A DNA stretch of 61,560 bases from NORP181 sp047623555. Lineage in GTDB: Bacteria > Pseudomonadota > Alphaproteobacteria > Rhodobacterales > Rhodobacteraceae. Of the stretch, positions 7,969 through 15,856 are shown one piece after another. Location: the NCBI GenBank assembly GCA_047623555.1, contig JBLHMP010000011.1:1-61560 (forward strand), given 5' to 3'. A program made the translations under genes and the position numbers. Position 1 is the first letter of the stretch; the number at the start of each line of letters is the position of its first letter. The notes beneath the pieces were generated by a model that was given only the letters and a program-made list of their open reading frames with translations, had not been told where the DNA came from and ran no database searches.

Positions 7969-8780
7969 AACGATTGGTAATTGTGGCGCTCGCCGTTTTT
8001 GCGGGACCTGCTTTGGCCGGCACGCCAGAGACGTCTTTGCGCCCGATCGCGCGCGGTGCGCAGATGCCAGCGGTTGTGATTATTGCAACACCGTCACACC
8101 GTCGCCCCGAAATGCGCCCCCCTTCGGAACCAATGGTCAGCATGGCTGCGCGTGGCGATGTTTTGCCCTTTGCCAGTCTCAGCCATTCGCCACGTCCCTG
8201 GTTGCGGCCCCCGGTTGTTGAACAGCAGGCGATGTCCAAACGCCGCGCCCGCCGCGAAGGTGGTGTCTGTGGCAACCTGGATATTCAGGGCGACAGAGTT
8301 GGCCATGTTCCCGGTCGGATCAAGGGCTGCGGCTTTGACAGCGCGGTCAGCGTGCGGTCAATTTCTGGGGTGAAACTTAGTCGCCCTGCGACTATGGATT
8401 GCACCACCGCCAACGCGCTGAACGAATGGGTTGGCGATGCGGTGATCCCGGCCTTTAAACGCAATGGCGGTGGTGTGGTCGGGTTGCGGGTCGCCGCGCA
8501 TTACGCCTGCCGGACCCGTAACAATAAACCCGGCGCGCGGATTTCAGAGCATGGCAAAGGCAAAGCGATAGATATTTCGGCCTTTATCATGGAAAGTGGC
8601 AAGGTCGTTACCGTCATCGGAGACTGGGGTAAGGGCAAATCCGGCAGGGCCTTGGCCAAGGTGCACAAAAAGGCCTGTGGGCCCTTTGGCACAGTGCTTG
8701 GCCCCAAGGCGGACCGCCATCATCAGGATCATTTCAATATGGATACGGCCAGCTATCGCAGCGGAGCCTATTGCCGTTAA
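7965..8780 (+). CDS. Secreted extensin-like C-terminal domain protein
   Basis: A 271-residue protein with an N-terminal signal peptide (MKRLVIVALAVFAGPALAG), a proline/arginine-rich linker to about residue 95, then the bacterial extensin-like C-terminal domain. The domain carries four or more cysteines and a metalloprotease-like pattern (EHGKGKAIDIS, then HHQDHFNMD) that resembles LAS/M15 peptidoglycan peptidases. It probably acts on the cell wall in the periplasm, though activity for this family is little documented. It is the third gene of the hisC operon by an ATGA overlap. The functional link to amino acid synthesis is unclear. Its stop overlaps the stop region of the convergent DUF2125 gene. 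Confidence 0.85.
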   Translation: MKRLVIVALAVFAGPALAGTPETSLRPIARGAQMPAVVIIATPSHRRPEMRPPSEPMVSMAARGDVLPFASLSHSPRPWLRPPVVEQQAMSKRRARREGGVCGNLDIQGDRVGHVPGRIKGCGFDSAVSVRSISGVKLSRPATMDCTTANALNEWVGDAVIPAFKRNGGGVVGLRVAAHYACRTRNNKPGARISEHGKGKAIDISAFIMESGKVVTVIGDWGKGKSGRALAKVHKKACGPFGTVLGPKADRHHQDHFNMDTASYRSGAYCR

Positions 8781-9778
8781 CGCAGAATAATTCTGGGGGC
8801 GGGTCCAATTGGCAATGGCCCGATTGCGATCGACCCGTTGTTGAATTTAAGATTTATATCCAACGACTTGGAATTGCCGCCCAACCCGGCAAGCAGGCCC
8901 AGAACGCGCTCTGCGGGGGCTAACAACTGTTCAGGGAATGCGCCCGACGCCTGTGCCATCACCAACATTTCGCGCCAGTTTTTGGCCTTTACGGCGATCT
9001 CTCCGGTGGGAATGCCAGCCTTATCCACGGTCAGGGCACCGGTGGCAAACAATCGCACCTCTCCCCATTGGACTTCGGCTAGTTTCAGGTTGATCTGGCG
9101 CGGCTGTGGGCGCTGTTGTTCTAGCGCCAGACGATCCCAGACCCGGTCAAACTGCACAGTCATGTCCAGCTCAAGCGCCTGGAGTTCCGAGGGAAGCGCC
9201 TCTGACGACTGCAAAAGCCGCCGCATTTTGCTGCCCGGCGCAAATTCTGTCGCGTTGACATCAATCTTGTAGGTTTCCGGCTGCTCTTGCTGAACCATCG
9301 CCAGTTTCAGCGATTGCGCCGCCATCAGCCGGTCATCGTCATCGTCAATTTCCCACGGACCGGCGGTCAGGGTCAGCCGCTTTACCTCTAACGCCACCCC
9401 GGCCGTTAGGTGCAATTCAGCCGTCAAATTATTGGCCTGCACCGCAACCGTTTGATCGAAATACGACAGGTAATGTGGGGTTTCAGCGAACCGCAGCGTC
9501 TGTTGCCCCGGCCAGATTGCCGGGCTGCCAAAACTTAGCCAATCGCCTTGCCACGCCACCCCGGATCGCGGGTCTGCCAGCGCCGGGCTGGTTAACGTCG
9601 TCACATGGCGCAGCGGATAGCCAGTGGTTGCGATGTCAGAAAATTCGGCCTGCCAGCCCTGCGCCGCACGCCCGTCAAACCAGCCGCCAATGCCCGAACG
9701 CAGCACATAGGCCGCGCCTAACCAATATAGCGACCATAAAACCGCCAGCGTCGTCACCATCTTAACGATTCTAATCAC
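8777..9778 (-). CDS. DUF2125 domain protein, membrane-anchored
   Basis: A 333-residue protein with one N-terminal hydrophobic segment (about residues 8-27) acting as anchor or signal. The rest is rich in beta structure and matches the DUF2125 family of alphaproteobacteria (YPLRHVTTL near residue 54, then a long repeated-strand region). The function is unknown. The fold and topology suggest a periplasmic or inner-membrane protein that might contact lipids, which is inference. It is monocistronic, tail-to-tail with the extensin-like gene and head-to-head with the ChaC-like gene across ~60 bases. Confidence 0.8.
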   Translation of the reverse strand: MIRIVKMVTTLAVLWSLYWLGAAYVLRSGIGGWFDGRAAQGWQAEFSDIATTGYPLRHVTTLTSPALADPRSGVAWQGDWLSFGSPAIWPGQQTLRFAETPHYLSYFDQTVAVQANNLTAELHLTAGVALEVKRLTLTAGPWEIDDDDDRLMAAQSLKLAMVQQEQPETYKIDVNATEFAPGSKMRRLLQSSEALPSELQALELDMTVQFDRVWDRLALEQQRPQPRQINLKLAEVQWGEVRLFATGALTVDKAGIPTGEIAVKAKNWREMLVMAQASGAFPEQLLAPAERVLGLLAGLGGNSKSLDINLKFNNGSIAIGPLPIGPAPRIILR

Positions 9779-9839
9779 CGCAACACCTTTTCCCTGCCCT
9801 GTCTTTGGTGTTTATAGGCCGCAATTGGCAAGGATCAAC

Positions 9840-10373
9840 ATGATGACGATGTGGGTGTTCGGATACGGCTCTCTTTTGTGGAACCCGGGGTTTGAGGTGG
9901 CGCAAAGCTCGGTGGCAACATTGGGCGGCTATGTGCGGTCGTTTTGCATGCGCTCAATCCATCATCGCGGATCTGTGGCCGAACCCGGATTGGTATTGGC
10001 GTTAGACGCGGTCGTCGGTGGGAGCTGCAACGGGCTGGCGCTTGGCGTCGCATCGGGGCACGAGGATCGCACGCTTGATTATTTGCGCGAACGCGAACTG
10101 ATTTCCTCGGCCTATGTCGAACGCAATCTGGCGGTCACGCTCGCGGATGGTCAATCGGTCACCGCGTTGACCTATGTTATTGACCCTGACCATGTGCAAT
10201 ATTGTGGTGGCCTGCCGCTGGCAGAGCAGGCCGACATCATTGCCTATGCCGTGGGGGGGCTTGGGCCAAACACCGAATATTTGTTTAACACAACGTCGCA
10301 TCTTGCCGAGATTGGGTTAAACGATCCTGACCTTGATTGGTTGTCCACACGCGTACGCAATATAGTGGCATAA
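9840..10373 (+). CDS. ChaC-like gamma-glutamylcyclotransferase
   Basis: A 177-residue protein of the ChaC family, which cleaves glutathione to 5-oxoproline and Cys-Gly. Key features are the substrate-binding loop WVFGYGSLLWNPGF near the start and the catalytic glutamate region YLRERELISSAYVER. The start is taken as ATG 9840, six bases after AAGGA; a TTG at 9825 would be longer but less likely. It acts in the cytosol in glutathione turnover. It stands alone, 70 bases before the MotA-like gene, with no evident functional link. Length and motifs are normal for the family. Confidence 0.88.
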   Translation: MMTMWVFGYGSLLWNPGFEVAQSSVATLGGYVRSFCMRSIHHRGSVAEPGLVLALDAVVGGSCNGLALGVASGHEDRTLDYLRERELISSAYVERNLAVTLADGQSVTALTYVIDPDHVQYCGGLPLAEQADIIAYAVGGLGPNTEYLFNTTSHLAEIGLNDPDLDWLSTRVRNIVA

Positions 10374-10443
10374 AGCCTTGGCGTTACGTGCAAATTTTAT
10401 ATAGTCTGACCACAGAGCAGTCAGAGTGTCAGGAGCTGAGCGC

Positions 10444-11643
10444 ATGGCGCAGCCAGACCGCGAACCCAAGCCGCAGTTTTCGCAGCCGGTAAGCCAGATT
10501 TCGGCGATGTTATTGGTACTGGGCCTGTCGGGTGCCGGTGTGTTTTTGGCGTTGCCGCGGGTTTTACCCGTCTTTGAATCAAACCCCTATCTGAACGGGT
10601 TCATCGTTCTGGTGTTTTTTATTGGTGTGCTGGCGTGTTTTGGTCAGGTCTTTCAGTTGATCGGATCAGTGCGCTGGATCGAACGGTTCGCCAGTGGCGA
10701 GATTCGCGACAGCGGCAATCCTCCCAAATTGTTGGTGCCGTTGGCGGCGTTATTACGCTCGCACAACGCCCGGATGCAGCTGAATTCATCGTCGACCCAA
10801 TCTATTTTGGATTCGGTTGGCACCCGCATTGATGAGCAGCGTGAAATCACGCGATATTTGGTTAATTTGCTGATATTTCTTGGCCTTTTGGGCACGTTTT
10901 ATGGGCTGGCCACAACTGTTCCGGAAATGGTCAAGACCATCGGTAATCTGGCGCCAAAACCGGGCGAAGACAGTATCGCGGTGTTTGAACGTCTAATGGA
11001 CGGTCTGCAATCGCAACTGGGCGGCATGGGCGTCGCCTTTGCGTCATCCTTGCTGGGGCTGGCTGGATCATTGATTGTTGGCCTTCTGGAACTGTTCGCC
11101 GGGCGTGGTCAAAACCGGTTTTATGGCGAACTTGAGGGATGGCTGTCAAACATCACCAAGGTCAGCTTTTCCTTTGGCGAAGAGGGCACTAGCGACAGTA
11201 ACGGCGTTGCGGCGGCGCTCAATCATATGTCCCACCAGATGGAATCCCTGCAAGAAGTGTTCACGGCCTCTGATGTTAGCCGATCAATTGTCGATCAACG
11301 GTTGGGCGAATTGGTCGATGTGATCGGGCGGATGAACACCCGGCTGGAACAGGCCGATACCGGTGGTGCTGCGCTTGAACGCATTGCGGCGGGGCAGGAA
11401 CAGTTGATCGAAGTCATGCGCGAACATGGCCCCGGCGAGGGTATGGATGCAGAGAGTCGGATGCGGTTGCGGTCAATCGACGTACAGATGTTGCGTATTC
11501 TCGAAGAAATATCCGCCGGTCGGCAGGAGAGCATGATCGAGCTGCGCAAAGATATTGATCTGGTGGTCAAGGCGCTATCACGTCCACAAGGTGGACTACG
11601 GCAGGGGCGCAACCGGCCAAGAGACGACGGCGGGGAGGGCTAG
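10444..11643 (+). CDS. MotA/TolQ/ExbB-type proton channel subunit with long cytosolic tail
   Basis: A 399-residue inner-membrane protein. Hydrophobic segments lie at about 22-42, 52-74, 138-156 and 194-218. The third and fourth (LLIFLGLLGTFYGLATTV and GGMGVAFASSLLGLAGSLIVGL) have the glycine- and threonine-rich pattern of the MotA/TolQ/ExbB channel helices. A ~180-residue C-terminal tail (about 219-399) with helical, partly coiled-coil character is predicted cytosolic. The start is ATG 10444 after AGGAG; a GTG at 10426 is an alternative. It lies four bases before the MotB/OmpA-like gene, so together they should make a proton-driven stator. No tolA, tolB, tonB or flagellar genes are nearby, so the driven partner is unknown. 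Confidence 0.85.
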   Translation: MAQPDREPKPQFSQPVSQISAMLLVLGLSGAGVFLALPRVLPVFESNPYLNGFIVLVFFIGVLACFGQVFQLIGSVRWIERFASGEIRDSGNPPKLLVPLAALLRSHNARMQLNSSSTQSILDSVGTRIDEQREITRYLVNLLIFLGLLGTFYGLATTVPEMVKTIGNLAPKPGEDSIAVFERLMDGLQSQLGGMGVAFASSLLGLAGSLIVGLLELFAGRGQNRFYGELEGWLSNITKVSFSFGEEGTSDSNGVAAALNHMSHQMESLQEVFTASDVSRSIVDQRLGELVDVIGRMNTRLEQADTGGAALERIAAGQEQLIEVMREHGPGEGMDAESRMRLRSIDVQMLRILEEISAGRQESMIELRKDIDLVVKALSRPQGGLRQGRNRPRDDGGEG

Positions 11644-11646
11644 TTT

Positions 11647-14600
11647 ATGGCCCTGTCGCGCCGTACCGGTCAGCGATTTCAATCGTCCATCTGGCCAGGT
11701 TTTGTGGATGCAATGACCGGCCTGTTGCTGGTGATGATGTTCCTGCTGACCATTTTTATGGTCGTGCAATTCACTCTGCGTGAAACGATTTCCGGTCAAG
11801 AAAGCGATTTGGACGTTCTGGCCTCAGAGGTCAGCGCGCTGGCGGCGGCTTTGGGCTTAGAGGAACGGCGCGGCAGCCAACTTGAGGCGCGAATGGGGGC
11901 GCTGAATGCGACGTTGAACGATACCCAAACCGATCTGGAATCGGCGCAGGTTAATCTGGATTCTCAGGCGGCTCTGATCGCCACTCTGACATCAGAGCGG
12001 GATCGCCAGATCGGCGACCTCGCAGTGGCGCAAACCCAAATCACCGGGTTTGAAGCACAAGTTGCCAGCCTTTTGGCCGACCGTGATCGCACCTTGGGTG
12101 TGGTGGCTGAGCTGGAACAGCAACGCACGCAGTTGCAGGCCGATCAGGCGACGCTTTTGTCCGAACAAGAGGCGCTTAATCTGGCTTTGGTCCAGAGCCG
12201 GGACGAGATTGACCAACAGGTCGAGGCCGCCCGACTGGCCGCCGCGCGGCGCGAAGCACTTGAGGTGTTGATCGCGGATTTGCGCCAAGACGGTGAACAA
12301 TCTGCGGCGCGCGTGGATACATTACAATCGCAACTGAGCGATGAGGAAAGCGCCCGTTTGGTCGAAGCCGCCGCCGCTCAGGCCTTGCGCGACCGGTTGC
12401 TGAATGCGGACGCTGAACTGACGGCGATGACGCTGGCGCTGGAGAAACAACGCCAAGAGGCCGAGGATACGCTAACGCTTTTGGCGGCTGCCGACTCTGC
12501 ACGCCAAGATCTGGATGCTAAACTGATTAACGCATTGAGCCGCATCGAAAACGCCCAAACCCAGATCGGCCAGCGCGATGAATTGGCACAACGTTTGACC
12601 CGCGTTTTGGCGCAGATGGAGGCGGCGCAATCCACCACCGTTCAGACCATGAACGCGCTAGAAGGTGAGTTGGATCGCATCCGCAGCCAAAGCCGACGCA
12701 CCGAGGCGGCGCTGACATCAGAGCTGCGCGATGCGAAACTACAGACCGAAGAAACCCGTAAAGCTCTTGAGGATGAACTGGCCAAGCAACGGGCGCTAAG
12801 CGTGCAAACGCAGGCAACTTATGATGCGGAATTGGTTCGCCTGCGGGCGGAATATGACGCTGCGCGCCGGGGGCTTGCGGGTGAGTTGGCGCAGATACGG
12901 GCACAATTCGCCCAAACCCAACTGCGTCTGGAAACCGAAATTGCCCGTCTGAGCACCGATGCCCTAAAGGCAAAACGCGCCCTTGAGGCCGAGTTGGCGT
13001 TGCAAATGTCGCAAAGCAATCAGGCCGAAACCCGGTTCCAAAATGAGCTGGCATCGTTGCGTTCAGAAACGGACGTGGCGCAGCAGCAGCTTGAAACCGA
13101 TTTGGCGGCGCAAAAGGCACAAAATGCGCGATTGCAGGGCCAATACGAGGTCGACGTGGCACAGCTGCGGTCAGAAAATGCGGAAACCCAACGCGCGTTG
13201 CAATCGGCGTTGACCCGGCAGCGGGTGCAAAACATCGAAAACGATACCCAATACGAGGCTGAGCTCAACCGTATTCATTCGCTGAACAATGCGTCGCAGG
13301 TTCAGTTGGCGCAAAAGCAGAGCGAGCTGAAAACGCTTAACCGGGAATTGCAGGCAAAATACGAGACCGAGGTGGCGGCGTTAAAGGCGCAGGTTGCTCG
13401 CGTGCGGCGTGCTCTTGAGGCTGAATTGGCGCTGCAGTTGGCGGAAAACACCGAAAGTGTGGCGCGCTACAAATCGGATTTGGCGCAGCTTCAGGCCAAA
13501 TTTGGTGCCACGCGCGAACAGCTTGAGGTCGATCTGGCGCAGCAGCAGACGCAAAACTCGCAAATGCAATCGCGGTATGAAAGTGAGCTGGCGCAGCTCA
13601 GAGCCGAAAGTGCGGATGCCTTAAGTGCGCTTAGCGCCGAATTGGTGCAACACCAAAGCGCCCAGGGCCAGATCGAATCTGAACTGGTCGCAGAACTGGC
13701 CGCTCTTCGCAGCCAAAACGCGACCGCGCGCCGGATTCTTGAGGCGGAATTGGTGCAGTTGCAGACGGATTCTGATGCGGCACAAAAAACTGTGCAGGAT
13801 CAATTGGCGCAACTTCGGTCTGACAGCAGCCGCCGACAGCGCGATCTTGAGGTTGAATTGGCCGGGGTGCAGGCCGACCTAAATGCGTCACGTGGCAATG
13901 TCGCATCGACCAGCGAAGACCGAGCCGCGATTGAGGCGCGATTGCTATCAGCGCTGGAAGCGATGGAATTGGCGCAGGCGGCGGCCAGCAATGAACAGGA
14001 CGCATTGCGCGCCCGTTTGATTGCCGCATTGGCCGCACAAGAAGCCGCCCGCCAACAGAGCGTTGAACAGTTAAGTCTGGCGCAGCAGCGCGAAGTTTTG
14101 CTGGCCGCCGCACGTAAAAAGCTATCAGAAGAACAGGCCATCTCGACTGAGGCCCAACGCCAGACCGAATTGCTGAATCAGCAGATTGCCGCATTACGCA
14201 GTCAGTTGGGCGAGCTTCAGGCGCTGCTAGACGATTCCAAAGAACGCGATACAACGGCAAAAATTCAGTTGCAAACCCTGGGGTCTGACCTGAACACCGC
14301 CTTGGCCCGTGCCGCGTCCGAAGAGCGTAAACGCCGCCTGCTGGAAGAGGCCGACCGCAAACGCGCCGAGGCCGATCGCGAGCGTCTTGAGGCTGAAGCC
14401 GTTGAACTACATGCAAAAACCAAAGACCTGGAAAAATATCGCTCCGAGTTTTTTGGCCGCCTGCGTGACGTATTGGGACAAACCGAAGGCGTGAGCATTC
14501 ATGGCGACCGGTTTGTGTTCTCGTCCGAAGTGTTATTTCCAACCGGCGCGGCTGACTTGTCCGCCGAAGGGCAGAGTGAAATCGCCAAGATCGCCCTCAT

Positions 14601-14889
14601 TTTACAAAGCGTCATTGATAACATTCCGCCCGAGATCGACTGGGTCATTCAGGTTGATGGCCATACGGATAATCGGCCCTTGGGCGGGACCGGGCGATAT
14701 CGCAACAATTGGGAACTTAGTCAGGGGCGGGCCCTGTCGGTCGTGCGCTATATGGCGGATGTGTTGGGTATTCCGGCTAGTCGGTTATCTGCGAATGGTT
14801 TTGGTGAATTCCAACCAATCAACACGGATGACACGCCCGAGGCCTATGCGCAGAACCGCCGGATTGAGCTGAAATTTACCGAGAAATAG
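11647..14889 (+). CDS. MotB-like protein with giant coiled coil and OmpA peptidoglycan-binding domain
   Basis: A 1080-residue protein. A short cytosolic N-terminus is followed by one membrane helix (about 19-45) that carries Asp21 in GFVDAMTGLLLVMMF, the position of the proton-carrying Asp of MotB. Residues ~50-930 are almost continuous Gln/Ala/Glu/Arg-rich coiled coil, including eleven exact-length 36-residue repeats (334-729). Residues ~935-1080 are an OmpA/MotB domain with DGHTDNRPL, WELSQGRA and NRRIELKF, the usual diaminopimelate-binding pattern. MotB itself is ~300 residues, so this one is expanded more than threefold. Fully helical, the coil would exceed 100 nm, far more than the width of the periplasm. 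It is co-transcribed with the MotA-like gene (three-base gap). Probable role: force or length coupling between membrane proton flow and the cell wall. Confidence 0.85.
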   Translation: MALSRRTGQRFQSSIWPGFVDAMTGLLLVMMFLLTIFMVVQFTLRETISGQESDLDVLASEVSALAAALGLEERRGSQLEARMGALNATLNDTQTDLESAQVNLDSQAALIATLTSERDRQIGDLAVAQTQITGFEAQVASLLADRDRTLGVVAELEQQRTQLQADQATLLSEQEALNLALVQSRDEIDQQVEAARLAAARREALEVLIADLRQDGEQSAARVDTLQSQLSDEESARLVEAAAAQALRDRLLNADAELTAMTLALEKQRQEAEDTLTLLAAADSARQDLDAKLINALSRIENAQTQIGQRDELAQRLTRVLAQMEAAQSTTVQTMNALEGELDRIRSQSRRTEAALTSELRDAKLQTEETRKALEDELAKQRALSVQTQATYDAELVRLRAEYDAARRGLAGELAQIRAQFAQTQLRLETEIARLSTDALKAKRALEAELALQMSQSNQAETRFQNELASLRSETDVAQQQLETDLAAQKAQNARLQGQYEVDVAQLRSENAETQRALQSALTRQRVQNIENDTQYEAELNRIHSLNNASQVQLAQKQSELKTLNRELQAKYETEVAALKAQVARVRRALEAELALQLAENTESVARYKSDLAQLQAKFGATREQLEVDLAQQQTQNSQMQSRYESELAQLRAESADALSALSAELVQHQSAQGQIESELVAELAALRSQNATARRILEAELVQLQTDSDAAQKTVQDQLAQLRSDSSRRQRDLEVELAGVQADLNASRGNVASTSEDRAAIEARLLSALEAMELAQAAASNEQDALRARLIAALAAQEAARQQSVEQLSLAQQREVLLAAARKKLSEEQAISTEAQRQTELLNQQIAALRSQLGELQALLDDSKERDTTAKIQLQTLGSDLNTALARAASEERKRRLLEEADRKRAEADRERLEAEAVELHAKTKDLEKYRSEFFGRLRDVLGQTEGVSIHGDRFVFSSEVLFPTGAADLSAEGQSEIAKIALILQSVIDNIPPEIDWVIQVDGHTDNRPLGGTGRYRNNWELSQGRALSVVRYMADVLGIPASRLSANGFGEFQPINTDDTPEAYAQNRRIELKFTEK
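12646..13833 (+). repeat. Eleven tandem 108-bp units encoding 36-residue coiled-coil repeats
   Basis: Within the MotB-like gene the protein is periodic at exactly 36 residues from residue 334 to 729. Consecutive units begin TMNALEGEL, TRKALEDEL, ARRGLAGEL, AKRALEAEL, AQQQLETDL, TQRALQSAL, SQVQLAQKQ, VRRALEAEL, TREQLEVDL, ALSALSAEL and ARRILEAEL, with no insertion or deletion between them. A second conserved block (YEAELAQLR-like) sits 24 residues into most units. A partial twelfth unit (RQRDLEVEL) follows. The units differ a lot in sequence, so the array is old and held in register by selection. Confidence 0.85.
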
Positions 14890-14893
14890 CAGG

Positions 14894-15856
14894 CTAATTG
14901 ATGCGAATTTGCACCTGTTTCTGACCCAATTCGTGAGGGCCCCGCATCAAGCGAACGGTGCCGGTATAGTCTCCGGCAGGCCAGCGATTGGTTTTTAGTC
15001 GTTTGCCTGAGGCGCGAAACAGCTGCGCCTGATCCTTTTCCAGAACGACATCTGTGTTCAGGATTTGCCCCGTTGGCCCCATGATCTGCAGAGTGATAAT
15101 ATCACCGGCGCGCCCGCCATAGGCATAGGCGAACACCACCAAACCCTTGGTGTCTGGGGCCAGAGTTGGTTGTGCAGCAGTGCCATTTTTCACGGCTTCA
15201 AAGCTTGGGATGCCGTTGCTAAAGCCGATGTTGATCAGGCCCCCAGGAGTATACAAAACCTTATGATCCCACAGACCTTGACCTGCCGGGCCACAGCTTT
15301 GTGCTATGTCTGGGGTGAACGGATCGACAACTTTTCCATCTTTGCGCACCGACAGATGCAAATGCGGAAATTGGGTTTTTCCGCTTAATCCAACCTGGCC
15401 AAGAATGCTGCCCTGAGGGATTTGATCGCCCGTTTTCACCTTGATTGAACCCAATTTCATGTGGCAATACTGGGTTTCCCAGCCGTCGGCATGGCGCACA
15501 ACCACGCCGTTGCCACATTCGCGGCCATTGCTGGCCTCTGCATTTTCCGCTGTATAGCCAACATCGGCCACGCCGTCGCGCATGCCGGTGACCTGACCGT
15601 CAGCCGCGGCCAGAACATCGACGCCTCGTATCATGTCGGCCATGGTAGGAACGGCGAAATCGGTGCCTTTGTGAGCGTCATAAGTCAGATCACCACACTG
15701 AAAATCCAGGACCTTGGGGCCGGGATCACGATCAACATAGTGCTGGATATAACAGCTTTTTCCCAACTCACAGTCTATCGGCAGGGACAAAAAAATATCG
15801 CTCGCCGCTACAGGTGCGGCGAGCGATATTAACAGTCCTGTCAGCGCTGAGCGCAT
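14894..15856 (-). CDS. Secreted M23 (LytM-type) peptidase
   Basis: A 320-residue protein with a signal peptide (MRSALTGLLISLAAPVAAS). The M23 domain at about 60-180 has the zinc ligands in HKGTDFAVP and HLHLSV and intermediate cysteines likely to form disulfides. A ~120-residue beta-rich C-terminal domain follows. It probably cuts peptidoglycan cross-links in the periplasm, or acts as an activator of amidases if inactive; the ligands seem present, so activity is likely. The ATG shares its A with the TGA of clpA (TGATG), so translation is coupled to that of the cytosolic unfoldase, an unexpected pairing. Confidence 0.88.
   Translation of the reverse strand: MRSALTGLLISLAAPVAASDIFLSLPIDCELGKSCYIQHYVDRDPGPKVLDFQCGDLTYDAHKGTDFAVPTMADMIRGVDVLAAADGQVTGMRDGVADVGYTAENAEASNGRECGNGVVVRHADGWETQYCHMKLGSIKVKTGDQIPQGSILGQVGLSGKTQFPHLHLSVRKDGKVVDPFTPDIAQSCGPAGQGLWDHKVLYTPGGLINIGFSNGIPSFEAVKNGTAAQPTLAPDTKGLVVFAYAYGGRAGDIITLQIMGPTGQILNTDVVLEKDQAQLFRASGKRLKTNRWPAGDYTGTVRLMRGPHELGQKQVQIRIN

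Noticed and set aside
12646..13833. CRISPR-like or satellite array
   Set aside because: The 108-bp periodicity is at protein level within one open frame; DNA units are too different and there are no spacers.
10444..14889. Zorya defence system (ZorAB)
   Set aside because: Only the stator-type pair is present; zorC, zorD or zorE-like helicase and nuclease genes are absent and the long extension is on the B instead of the A subunit.
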